A DNA stretch of 11,143 nt from Chitinophagaceae bacterium UBA1953 (GCA_002336115.1 DDEN01000028.1:1-11143), one strand, 5' to 3'. Shown: positions 1 through 7,330, counted from the stretch's first letter. Notes: a model not told the origin generated them from the letters alone. Numbers and translations: made by a program.

Positions 1-150
1 TGGCAGAATATCTATTTTGCAATGGGGGTTAAGCTGGTTTTCATAGTTCTTGGTGTATTTGGCGTAGCCACCATGTGGGAAGCGGTTTTTGGCGATATGG
101 GAGTAGCTTTAATAGCTGTTTTCAATGCAATCAGGATATTAAAAAAATAA
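1..150 (+). CDS. P1B-2 (Zn/Cd/Pb) heavy-metal ATPase, C-terminal end only (5' cut by window)
   Basis: These are the last 50 codons of a heavy-metal-exporting P1B ATPase, and the gene starts outside the window. The visible part covers the final two membrane helices. A Lys in the first helix (GVKLVF, codon at 31-33) and an Asp in the second (FGDMGVAL, codon at 94-96) match the conserved TM7 Lys and TM8 Asp that help form the Zn/Cd/Pb site in ZntA/CadA-type pumps. The end (NAIRILKK) is typical of the family. An ICMT-like methyltransferase follows after 131 bases. A nearly identical C-terminus plus methyltransferase recurs at 5564-6438. Whether this copy is intact cannot be told from here. The family is clear from the motifs; the exact metal is inferred. 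Confidence 0.88.
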   Translation, partial: WQNIYFAMGVKLVFIVLGVFGVATMWEAVFGDMGVALIAVFNAIRILKK

Positions 151-281
151 GTTTACCCGAAAACTCTCAAAAAATGAATTTACAGTCAGTTCAAAATCAA
201 GCTCTCTGATATCTGGATTGAATCCGGTTTCGGAAACATGTGTTGTAAAATAAATTGTAATCAATACTAAAACTAAATTAT

Positions 282-875
282 ATGTTCGAGAAAATATATA
301 TTGTAGCGTTTCTTTTCCTGTATTTCATTTTCGTGTTTATATTCCCTACCATAAGGGTAAAACGCAAAACCGGTATTAATGCTTATGTATTCAATAATAC
401 CGATTCATTACAGGATTACATCAGAAAAGTGCTCACCTTAATCAACTTCCTTGTGTTTTTTATAGTATTGGTTAATCTATTCCCTCTTGTATACCAATAC
501 TTTATACCTGTTAAATGGCTCGAAATATCAATTCTTAAATACACAGGATTTACACTCATTCACCTTGCACTACTCTGGATTATAATTGCTCAGGTACAAA
601 TGAGCAACTCGTGGCGAGTAGGCATTGACCTTTCTACAAAAACGGAACTTAAAACCAAAGGCCTGTTTTCCATTTCACGTAACCCGGTATTCTTAGGCAT
701 GCTCATTACCCTTGCAGGTCTGTTCCTGATACTTCCTAATGCAATTACCTTGCTTGTATTAGTAGCTTCAATTTGGATCTTTCAGATACAGGTTCTCCTT
801 GAAGAAGAATATTTGACCAAAAAACACGGAAAACCATATACAGAATATACTAAGAAAGTGCGTAGATGGTTTTAG
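282..875 (+). CDS. ICMT/PEMT-like membrane methyltransferase (copy 1)
   Basis: This is a 197-residue integral membrane protein of the isoprenylcysteine carboxyl methyltransferase / phospholipid methyltransferase-like superfamily. It has about four hydrophobic helices. The C-terminal signature is present: SRNPVFLGM around residue 133, then LEEEYL, HGKPY and a terminal RRWF, which form the SAM-binding region in this superfamily. Bacterial members are common beside metal efflux genes, but their substrate is generally unknown, so I do not assign a methyl acceptor. It lies 131 bases after a P1B-2 ATPase end, and the same pairing recurs at 5845-6438 with roughly 80% identical protein, which suggests the two genes work together. 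The ATG at 282 aligns exactly with the ATG of the second copy. Confidence 0.88.
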   Translation: MFEKIYIVAFLFLYFIFVFIFPTIRVKRKTGINAYVFNNTDSLQDYIRKVLTLINFLVFFIVLVNLFPLVYQYFIPVKWLEISILKYTGFTLIHLALLWIIIAQVQMSNSWRVGIDLSTKTELKTKGLFSISRNPVFLGMLITLAGLFLILPNAITLLVLVASIWIFQIQVLLEEEYLTKKHGKPYTEYTKKVRRWF

Positions 876-968
876 TTAGAATCAAAAAAACGCTTTCAAT
901 TGGTCGAAACCATTTTTTCAATATTGAACAAATAACTAATTTTGAACCATTTCGGATAAAGCAGTATT

Positions 969-1112
969 ATGAAACGTTTTGCAATAATAACAGGCCTTCT
1001 TTCTGGCTTCCTTTTGGTGTTGCCACACCATTCAGTAAACTGCTATCAGCAAATTCAAACTCTTTCCAATTGGCGGCCTTACTATGTTTTGGGGCGGGCA
1101 TTCAGTTACTAA
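969..1112 (+). CDS. Doubtful 47-residue small membrane or exported peptide
   Basis: A short ORF reads MKRFAIITGLLSGFLLVLPH and continues to a tyrosine-rich tail. The start has the look of a signal peptide or single membrane helix: two basic residues, then about 15 hydrophobic ones. It ends 9 bases before the GDCCVxC gene, so it could be translated with it. I recognise no family. A competing frame (866-1117, 83 residues) overlaps the methyltransferase stop and has no recognisable character. The stretch could equally be the decayed remains of a longer gene. I list this frame because its N-terminus looks most protein-like. Confidence 0.3.
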   Translation: MKRFAIITGLLSGFLLVLPHHSVNCYQQIQTLSNWRPYYVLGRAFSY

Positions 1113-1121
1113 CATAAAAAA

Positions 1122-1328
1122 ATGGAAATAATATTAAAATCAATAATTACATGCCCAAACTGTGGTCACAAAAAAGAAGAAGAAATGCCGTTAAATTCTT
1201 GCCAATACTTTTATGAATGTGAAAGGTGCAAAACCGTTCTGAAACCCCAACAAGGAGACTGCTGCGTGTTTTGTAGTTATGGTTCTGTGAAATGTCCCTC
1301 AATTCAGGAAAAGAAGAGTTGTTGCTGA
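1122..1328 (+). CDS. GDCCVxC domain protein (small Cys-rich, metal-linked)
   Basis: This 68-residue cytoplasmic-looking protein carries the name-giving signature of the GDCCVxC family, here GDCCVFC at residues 45-51, followed by SYGSVKCP. Upstream are CPNC (11-14), C27 and CERC (33-36), which look like a zinc ribbon, and the protein ends in CC. It therefore has ten or more cysteines in 68 residues. Some family members replace a signature Cys with selenocysteine; here all positions are ordinary Cys codons and I see no in-frame UGA. The family is often found near mercury or other heavy-metal resistance genes, but its biochemical role is not established to my knowledge. The setting between metal ATPases fits thiol-based metal binding or redox work, which is inference. 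Confidence 0.88.
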   Translation: MEIILKSIITCPNCGHKKEEEMPLNSCQYFYECERCKTVLKPQQGDCCVFCSYGSVKCPSIQEKKSCC

Positions 1329-1422
1329 TGTCCGGTTCATTCATCTTCTAAAGTCCCGATGTTGAAAAAGTGTATCGGGTAAAAACGGGTTTGGAGAATG
1401 GAAAATAAATGATAAAAGAGTT

Positions 1423-1797
1423 ATGGAACCGCTTTCAAAAATGCAAATAATTGCCGAGCAAAGAGGCGGAAGCTGCTTGTCAAAGCAATACATCAACAGC
1501 AAAGAAAAATTGCTTTGGGAGTGTAATGAAGGTCACCGTTGGCTTGCAACCCCTTTTAGCATAAAAGTCAGGAAGAGTTGGTGCCCGCAATGCGCGGGCA
1601 ACAAACCTTTGGGCTTGGAAATAATGCATAAACTTGCACGGGCCAGAAATGGAGAATGCTTGTCTGTAGAGTATTTTAATGTAAAAACTAAAATGCGCTG
1701 GCAATGCAAGGATGGACACATTTTTGATACTACTCCTGATAGTATAAAACAAGGGAGATGGTGCCCTATTTGTTATAGAAGTAATTCAAAAACTTAA
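1423..1797 (+). CDS. Two-repeat zinc-ribbon protein (DUF4379-like)
   Basis: This 124-residue protein is built of two tandem repeats of about 60 residues. Each repeat has the pattern GG/GE-CLS-x-Y/N, K-x-W-x-C-x3-GH-x-W/F, SIK and WCPxC. The apparent zinc ligands are C34, H38, C54 and C57 in repeat 1 and C95, H99, C114 and C117 in repeat 2. This resembles the probable zinc-ribbon family DUF4379, found in bacterial, phage and giant-virus proteins of unclear role, sometimes fused to nucleases. No nuclease domain is visible here. There is no signal peptide, so it is likely cytoplasmic and may bind nucleic acid. It lies 94 bases after the GDCCVxC gene and 19 bases before the DUF4105 gene, suggesting co-transcription with the latter. 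The ATG at 1423 is chosen as the longest start; M7 is an alternative. Confidence 0.72.
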   Translation: MEPLSKMQIIAEQRGGSCLSKQYINSKEKLLWECNEGHRWLATPFSIKVRKSWCPQCAGNKPLGLEIMHKLARARNGECLSVEYFNVKTKMRWQCKDGHIFDTTPDSIKQGRWCPICYRSNSKT

Positions 1798-1816
1798 AAG
1801 GTGTAGATGGTTTCTT

Positions 1817-2935
1817 ATGAAAACGAAATCAATAATTATACTAATACTAATGTTAATTCCAATTGCGGGATTCTGTTTGACCGAAAATTCAAAAGTTTCA
1901 ATATTGACTTCTGAACCAGGAACTGAATTATATACAATTTTTGGACATACAGCCATCAGAATAACTGATGATTCGTTAAACATTGACAGGGTGTATAATT
2001 TCGGAACTTTTGATTTTAATACTTCGTTCTTTTACATTAAATTTTTGAAAGGAAACCTTGAGTATTTTCTTTCAATTGACGACTATGCTTATTTTTTACG
2101 TAATGCACGAATAGAGAAACGAAATGTTTACGAACAAATACTCAATTTAAATTTTAATGAGCGTTTGAAAATGTTTAATAGTTTGGAGCGGCAATATTTT
2201 TCGGCTGACAGATACTATAAATATGGCTTTTTTTACGACAACTGTGCTACCAGGGTAAGAGATGCTATTTTGAACTCAAAGTCAGAACCAATCGAATATG
2301 ATACAAACAGTTATTGTTGTCAGACTTTCAGGCAATTATTAAAACCATACATTTCGAAAAATTATTGGGTCGATTTTGGAATAAACATTTCACTAGGTAA
2401 AGAAGCGGATAAAATAGCACGACCCAATGATTTTATGTTTTTGCCTGATTACATTAAGAATATTCTTCAGGATGCACATATTGTTGATAAGGAAAAGCTT
2501 GTAATTGTTGTACCAGATTCCAATAAAACCAACTTCAATTTTTCATACCTATCACCATGGATAATCGCTTTATTACTAGTCGTCTTATCGTTTATTGATA
2601 AGTTCCGGAAAATCATTTTATATGCCTTTATATCATTGGTTGGATTAATTGGTTTGATTCTGTTAACGGTTAGTTTGGTTTCTGATAACCCTGCTTTAAC
2701 ATCAAATTTAAATGTTCTCTGGACAATACCATCATTGATAGTCTTACTTTTTCTAAATAGGCTTATAAATGATGTTATAAAATTATCTTATGTTGCCGTC
2801 TTGATTTTAATGCTTTTAACGTGGAATATTTTACCGCAGGATTTTTCAATTACAATAATACCATGGATCATGACATTGATAATAATACTGTTGATGGATT
2901 TACAATGGTTTAAGAAAATAAAACGTATAATTTAA
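1817..2935 (+). CDS. DUF4105 / Lnb N-terminal periplasmic domain membrane protein
   Basis: This 372-residue protein starts with a signal peptide or signal anchor (residues 1-20). A DUF4105 (Lnb N-terminal periplasmic) domain follows. Its hallmarks are visible: FGHTAIRI with H44, YNFGTFDF around 60, and YDNCATRVRD with C143 at 140-149. The domain is thought to be papain/NlpC-like or otherwise enzymatic, and the conserved His and Cys would fit a catalytic pair, but no reaction is proven. Residues from about 245 to the end form about five hydrophobic helices, so the domain should face the periplasm from an inner-membrane anchor. The Cys after AGF is not a good lipobox because of the Phe at -1. 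A DUF4105 protein has no obvious part in metal transport, so it may be a passenger in the island. Confidence 0.85.
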   Translation: MKTKSIIILILMLIPIAGFCLTENSKVSILTSEPGTELYTIFGHTAIRITDDSLNIDRVYNFGTFDFNTSFFYIKFLKGNLEYFLSIDDYAYFLRNARIEKRNVYEQILNLNFNERLKMFNSLERQYFSADRYYKYGFFYDNCATRVRDAILNSKSEPIEYDTNSYCCQTFRQLLKPYISKNYWVDFGINISLGKEADKIARPNDFMFLPDYIKNILQDAHIVDKEKLVIVVPDSNKTNFNFSYLSPWIIALLLVVLSFIDKFRKIILYAFISLVGLIGLILLTVSLVSDNPALTSNLNVLWTIPSLIVLLFLNRLINDVIKLSYVAVLILMLLTWNILPQDFSITIIPWIMTLIIILLMDLQWFKKIKRII

Positions 2936-3017
2936 AGATCATGAAAAAAATTGATTGAGTTTCATGTGCTGTTAAGATTGAACATCACAAATTTAAATAA
3001 AATAAAACGAGGTAGAT

Positions 3018-5135
3018 ATGAACAACAAACAACCACATCAGATCGAATGGCGCATAGCAAATTTAGATTGCGAAAATGATGCCACCAAAATTAAAAGAAC
3101 TTTACAGACTGTTAAAGGTGTTGACAAGCTGAAAATATTTCCGAAGTCGGCAAAGATTTCTTTCACCTTGGATACTAAGTTGAATACCGAAGCCGATGTA
3201 AAAGAGAAATTAATAGAAGCCGGATTTCCGGCATCAATCAAACGAGAAATTGCCAAGCCGCCGAAGGTTTATAAAAATCCTAAAGTTATTACATCTGTAA
3301 TTTCAGGATTGATTTTAGGCATTACCTATTTTCTTGAAACACAATCTATGGTGCCGGTATTTTTAGCCCCTATTTTTTATGCGGCCGGAATAGTGATTGG
3401 CGGTTACTTTTTTACAAAAGAAGCAATCGAAGAACTGTTTGGTGAATTTGAAATTGGAATAGAACTGCTTATGGCTATTGCTGCTGTTTCGGCTTTCTTT
3501 TTAGGACAAGCGGCAGAAGCCCTTATGTTGGTGTTTTTGTATTCAATTTCTGAAGCGGTTGAAGGATATACTGAAGTGAAAACAAGATCTGCAATTCAAG
3601 CCCTTATGGACCTGTCGCCCAAATATGCCACTATTAAAAAAAACGGCAATGAAATTGAGATACCAGTGGAAGATATTAAGCTTGGAGATATTTTTATAAT
3701 AAAGCCAGGCCAGGCAATGCCTACTGATGGCTTAGTTGTACAGGGTTCTTCAAGTGTTAATCAAGCCCCGATAACCGGTGAATCAATCCCGGTGCTTAAA
3801 GAAGTAGGCTCAACAGTATTTGCCGGCACATTGAATGAAGAAGGTTCACTTGAAGTTGAAGCCACCAAAACTTTTGAGAACAATACACTGGCAAAAATTA
3901 TCCATTTAGTAGAAGAAGCACAGGAAGAAAAAGGTAAATCAGAAAAATTCATTAAGAAATTTGGCAAGAAATATAGCCCTGCTGTTTTATTGGTAGGTAT
4001 TTTAATTTTGGTATTGCCTGGATTTTTCACGGGCAATTGGTACCAGTGGGCAATTAGAGCCACAATATTTATTGTAGCTGCCGCACCTTGTGCATTGGTA
4101 ATTTCGATACCTATTTCAATGGTTGCTGCAATTGGTACAGCGGCTCGAAACGGAGTCCTTATTAAAGGCGGCATTTATTTAGAAGAATTATACAAAGTGG
4201 ATGTGGTGTGCCTCGATAAAACCGGTACAATAACAAAAGGCACACCGGAAGTTACCGATCTAATATCATTCAACAACTTTACAAAAGATGATTTGCTAAA
4301 GTTCGCCGCTTCAATCGAAAAATTATCGCAGCATCCTTTGGCAAAAGCAATTGTTGATGAATCTAAAAAACAAAAGTTGGTGCTAACTGAAGTAGAAAAT
4401 TTTATTTCTTATACTGGTATAGGGGTATCGGCAAAAATTGATGGGGCGAATATTTCTATTGGAAGTCCAAATTTTTTCTTGTCTGAAAAAAACGCAGAAG
4501 TTGAAGCTGTTAGTAATCAGATTACAAATCTTCAGCAGCTTGGTAAAACTGTAATAGTTATTACAAGTGATAAAATATTATTAGGATTAATAGCTGTTAG
4601 AGATAAGATTAGAGATAATGTAAAAAATGAAATAGCCGAGATGAAGAGGCTTGGAATAAAAGAAGTAATAATGCTCACCGGCGATAATGAATTAACGGCA
4701 TCGGCAATTTCAAAAGAAGTGAATGCTGATAAATACTTTGCCGAATTAAAACCGGAAGATAAAGCGATAAAAGTAAAAGAACTTATAGCAAACAATAGTA
4801 TGGTTCTTATGGTTGGTGATGGCGTAAATGATGCTCCCGCTCTTGCATCTGCCACTGTTGGAGCTGCAATGGGGGCCGCCGGAACCGATGTAGCTTTAGA
4901 AACTGCCGATATAGCGTTAATGGGTGATGATCTTTCAAAATTAACTTATGCCCTCAAGCTGGCAAAGAGAACAAAAAAAGTAGTAAATCAAAACCTGTTT
5001 TTATCAATTGCCGTGATTAGCCTTTTAATTGTAGGCGCATTAACTGGAATGTTAAGTTTAACAATGACCGTATTAGGACATGAGGTAAGCGAACTGTTGG
5101 TAATATTAAGCGGTTTGCGTTTGCTAAAAAGTTAA
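3018..5135 (+). CDS. P1B-type heavy-metal ATPase with atypical APC metal site
   Basis: This is a complete 705-residue metal-exporting P-type ATPase. It begins with an HMA-like ferredoxin-fold domain (about 8-75) whose usual CxxC is reduced to one Cys (LDCEND, C18). Four helices follow (about 90-190). Next are the A domain with TGES (253-256), helices 5-6, the phosphorylation site DKTGT (D400), SQHPLA (H439, P440), TGDN (554-557), GDGVNDAP (600-607) and the last two helices. All catalytic motifs are intact. The transmembrane site is APC (356-358), not the CPC of Cu or Zn/Cd pumps. The last helix has HEVSE (688-692), where P1B-4 Co/Zn/Fe pumps have HEGGT-like sequence. The nearby P1B-2 copies instead carry the Lys/Asp pair, so this is a different subclass. 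The substrate cannot be assigned safely; a P1B-4-like divalent metal is my best guess. The start follows a GAGGTAG stretch. Confidence 0.95.
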   Translation: MNNKQPHQIEWRIANLDCENDATKIKRTLQTVKGVDKLKIFPKSAKISFTLDTKLNTEADVKEKLIEAGFPASIKREIAKPPKVYKNPKVITSVISGLILGITYFLETQSMVPVFLAPIFYAAGIVIGGYFFTKEAIEELFGEFEIGIELLMAIAAVSAFFLGQAAEALMLVFLYSISEAVEGYTEVKTRSAIQALMDLSPKYATIKKNGNEIEIPVEDIKLGDIFIIKPGQAMPTDGLVVQGSSSVNQAPITGESIPVLKEVGSTVFAGTLNEEGSLEVEATKTFENNTLAKIIHLVEEAQEEKGKSEKFIKKFGKKYSPAVLLVGILILVLPGFFTGNWYQWAIRATIFIVAAAPCALVISIPISMVAAIGTAARNGVLIKGGIYLEELYKVDVVCLDKTGTITKGTPEVTDLISFNNFTKDDLLKFAASIEKLSQHPLAKAIVDESKKQKLVLTEVENFISYTGIGVSAKIDGANISIGSPNFFLSEKNAEVEAVSNQITNLQQLGKTVIVITSDKILLGLIAVRDKIRDNVKNEIAEMKRLGIKEVIMLTGDNELTASAISKEVNADKYFAELKPEDKAIKVKELIANNSMVLMVGDGVNDAPALASATVGAAMGAAGTDVALETADIALMGDDLSKLTYALKLAKRTKKVVNQNLFLSIAVISLLIVGALTGMLSLTMTVLGHEVSELLVILSGLRLLKS

Positions 5136-5143
5136 TACTATAA

Positions 5144-5713
5144 AACAATAATTATGCCGGTTACATAATTATTTCTGATGCACTCAAAGATGATGCTGTC
5201 GAAGCGATAGAAAAACTAAAAGCAAATAATATTCAAACGGTAACACTCACCGGCGATAACAAATTTGCTGCCGCTGCTTTCGCCAAGAAACTCAACATCG
5301 ATAAATACTTTTACGAATTGTTGCCCGAAGATAAGGTTAAACATATCGAAAACATAATGTAGGTAGGCAAAGGCGGAAAAGTTGCTTTTGTAGGTGATGG
5401 TATAAATGACGCACCGGTAATTGCACGGGCCGATATTGGCATAGCAATGGGTGCTCTTGGCTCCGATGCGGCAATCGAAACAGCTGATATCGTACTGATG
5501 ACTGATTCGCATTCCAAAGTTGCCATTGCAATTGATGTTGCAAAAAGGAGAAGAAAGATTGTCTGGCAGAATATCTATTTTGCAATGGGAGTTAAACTGG
5601 TGTTCATTGTTCTTGGTGTTTTCGGCATTGCAACAATGTGGGAAGCTGTTTTCGGGGATATGGGTGTAGCTCTGATTGCTGTTTTTAATGCCATCAGAAT
5701 ATTAAAAAAATAG
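5144..5713 (+). pseudogene. 5'-truncated P1B-2 ATPase remnant with in-frame stop
   Basis: This is the C-terminal quarter of a ZntA/CadA-type ATPase. Reading in one frame from about 5153 it gives AGYIIISD, TGDN (5249-5260), LLPEDK, GDGINDAP (5393-5416) and the last two helices. The TM7 Lys (5594-5596) and TM8 Asp (5657-5659) typical of Zn/Cd/Pb pumps are present. The frame is broken by TAG at 5360-5362. The phosphorylation site, A domain and first six helices are missing. A stop at 5141-5143 lies just upstream, so no longer reading exists. The break begins within about 12 bases of the APC ATPase stop, at a 10-bp inverted repeat. The ATG at 5447 is only an internal Met of GIAMGALG. The product should be non-functional, although the downstream methyltransferase is intact. 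Confidence 0.88.
5147..5173 (+). other. Perfect 10-bp inverted repeat at the ATPase/remnant junction
   Basis: AATAATTATG (5147-5156) and CATAATTATT (5164-5173) are perfect inverted arms around a 7-base spacer, 11 bases after the APC ATPase stop. The right arm is also coding sequence of the truncated ATPase. It could act as a weak AT-rich terminator or mark the breakpoint. A chance occurrence in AT-rich sequence cannot be excluded. Confidence 0.45.
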
Positions 5714-6438
5714 ATTTACTTGTAAACTCTCCGAAAATGATTTTGCATTCGGTTCAAAAACAAACTTGCTAATATCTGGAATGAATCTTATTCCGGTAAC
5801 CTTGGTTGTTAAATAAATTGTCATCCATACTAAAACTAAAATATATGTTAGAGAAAATGTATGTCTTTGTGTTTCTGCTCCTTTATTTCATTATTGTGTT
5901 TATATTCCCAACAGTTAGGGTAAAACGTAAAACCGGTATCAATGCTTATGTATTCAATAATACCGATTCATTACAGGATTACATTCGAAAAGTTCTCACC
6001 TTAATCAACTTCATTGTGTTTTTTATTGTACTGGTAAATCTTTTCCCTCTTGTATACCAATACTTTATACCTGTTAAATGGCTCGAAATTTCAATTCTTA
6101 AATACATAGGATTTATAATCATTCACCTGGCTTTGCTTTGGATTGTTATGGCACAGGTACAAATGAGTAATTCATGGCGTGTAGGTATTGATCTTTCTAC
6201 AAAAACTGAACTTAAAACCAATGGTTTGTTTTCAGTTTCCCGAAACCCTGTGTTTTTGGGTATGCTCGTTACATTGATAGGGATATTATTTATACTCCCC
6301 AATGCCATTACCTTATTGGTTTTCGTTGTGACAACTTTACTTTTTCAGGTACAGGTAAGGCTCGAAGAAGAATATCTGGCAAAAACACACGGCAAAACCT
6401 ATTTAAATTACTGCAAAAAAGTCGGCAGATGGTTTTAA
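5564..6438 (+). repeat. Direct repeat copy 2 (P1B-2 ATPase end + ICMT-like gene)
   Basis: This is the right copy of the repeat whose left copy is 1-875. The copies match without net indel through the ATPase end, the 131-base spacer and the whole methyltransferase gene. Two long identical tracts occur in the methyltransferase: 5941-5984 (44 bases, equal to 378-421) and 6043-6089 (47 bases, equal to 480-526). Other parts differ at most third codon positions. Confidence 0.9.
5845..6438 (+). CDS. ICMT/PEMT-like membrane methyltransferase (copy 2)
   Basis: This is the 197-residue paralogue of the gene at 282-875, with the same signatures: SRNPVFLGM, LEEEYL, HGKTY and terminal GRWF. The proteins are roughly 80% identical. 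Residues 25-87 are almost unchanged, while the first 24 and last 70 residues carry most differences. I choose the ATG at 5845 because it aligns base for base with copy 1. An in-frame TTG at 5806 would add 13 residues from the spacer and is unlikely. The ATPase partner upstream is broken, yet this gene has kept an open frame with mainly conservative changes. It is therefore probably still under selection, or was recently repaired from copy 1. The methyl acceptor is unknown. Confidence 0.87.
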   Translation: MLEKMYVFVFLLLYFIIVFIFPTVRVKRKTGINAYVFNNTDSLQDYIRKVLTLINFIVFFIVLVNLFPLVYQYFIPVKWLEISILKYIGFIIIHLALLWIVMAQVQMSNSWRVGIDLSTKTELKTNGLFSVSRNPVFLGMLVTLIGILFILPNAITLLVFVVTTLLFQVQVRLEEEYLAKTHGKTYLNYCKKVGRWF

Positions 6439-6553
6439 CTTTAAATATTTGTAAGGAACAAAACAATTGTTAAAACACTAAAAGAATAAATATAATGCCC
6501 TCAATTTCAATTAGAATTAATTTCCAATACTCTAATCATTAAAACTTAACATT

Positions 6554-7156
6554 ATGAAAACAAAATTGTTATCACTCGCAGTAGCTGGCTTAGCATCTAT
6601 AGGTTCTATTTTTGGCCAGACTAATGAAACCCTTTCAAACAAGAGTGGCTTGTACATGATGCCATCCGATTTTTCTACAAACAAGCTCACATACGAAAAA
6701 AACTGCCTTACAGAGAAACACAACATTAAAACATCCGATTTTCTCAACACTAAATCAGTTAAAATTACGTCTAGCGACAACAGCACCATTAAACTGGCTA
6801 AATCGTCAATTTGGGGCTTTCGCCTCTGCGATGGGAAGGAATACAGGATTTACCAGGGTAAAGAATATTTAATTCTGGACAAAGGGGCTATTACCGTTTA
6901 TCAGTTTACCGAAAAATCAAATTCAAGCCCCAAAAGCAACCAAACGATTTCTAAAACCAGGTATTTTTTTAGCGAAGATGTAGACAGTCCTTTGAAAGAA
7001 CTCACATTGAAGAATGTTGAAACTTCATTTATGGACAATAAAAAGTTTCACGATTTAATCGATTTACAATTCAAATCCGACGCAGAACTGTTAATTTACG
7101 ATGATTATTATAAAATGCTTCGTTTAAACCATATTTTTAATGAAAGTCTAAAGTAA
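6554..7156 (+). CDS. Secreted protein of unknown family
   Basis: This 200-residue protein has a clear N-terminal signal peptide (KTK, then a hydrophobic stretch to about residue 21, IFGQ) with no lipobox Cys, so it should be released to the periplasm or beyond. The mature part is polar. Notable segments are GLYMMPSDF, NCLTEKHNIK, IWGFRLCDGKEYRIYQGKEYLIL and a C-terminal KFHDLIDLQFKSD. There are two Cys in the mature protein and no internal membrane helix. I know of no assigned function. Similar proteins seem to occur near metal-resistance loci in Bacteroidota, but that is from memory and unverified. It begins 115 bases after methyltransferase copy 2, and the spacer shows no clear terminator. 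The DUF302 gene follows after 174 bases. Confidence 0.75.
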   Translation: MKTKLLSLAVAGLASIGSIFGQTNETLSNKSGLYMMPSDFSTNKLTYEKNCLTEKHNIKTSDFLNTKSVKITSSDNSTIKLAKSSIWGFRLCDGKEYRIYQGKEYLILDKGAITVYQFTEKSNSSPKSNQTISKTRYFFSEDVDSPLKELTLKNVETSFMDNKKFHDLIDLQFKSDAELLIYDDYYKMLRLNHIFNESLK

Positions 7157-7330
7157 AATATTACAATCCACTTTTGTTTGGTTGTAACAGGTTAAACGAA
7201 AATGAAAAATCAATAAAAAAAGATTAATCAACTTATATTTTCTTTATTCTTGTTACATTCTGCCACATTCAGAATTTTGCAACCTGCTAACTAATTATGT
7301 TGTATTTTTAACCTTCAAAAACGTATAATT

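Larger units (their letters stand above)
1..875 (+). repeat. Direct repeat copy 1 (P1B-2 ATPase end + ICMT-like gene)
   Basis: This is the left copy of an 875-base imperfect direct repeat. The right copy is 5564-6438. The offset is exactly 5563 bases at the ATPase stop, the methyltransferase start and the methyltransferase stop, so the copies show no net indel even across the 131-base spacer. Hand-counted identity is about 86% in the ATPase end, about 93% at 360-545 and about 69% near 665-810. The copy may extend left of the window. Confidence 0.9.

Noticed and set aside
917..944. 12-bp palindrome TTCAATATTGAA followed by TAATTTTG
   Set aside because: It matches a -7 element, but no -33 element lies at suitable spacing, and short AT-rich palindromes and TAnnTTTG matches occur by chance several times in a window of this size.
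866..1117. 83-residue ORF overlapping the methyltransferase stop
   Set aside because: It has no recognisable domain and an unlikely composition, and another frame (969-1112) has a better leader. Neither is well supported.
1355..1379. Hairpin CCCGAT / ATCGGG after the GDCCVxC gene
   Set aside because: The stem is only six bp, the loop is 13 bases and no T-run follows, so a terminator is not supported.
3761..4855. Long minus-strand ORFs opposite the ATPase
   Set aside because: They mirror a strongly conserved gene on the + strand and have no domain character of their own.
5447..5713. Separate 88-residue gene
   Set aside because: The ATG is an internal Met of the ATPase motif; this is the end of the truncated remnant, not an independent gene.
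5806..5844. TTG start that would lengthen methyltransferase copy 2 by 13 residues
   Set aside because: Copy 1 aligns base for base with the ATG at 5845, and the extension lies in the spacer.
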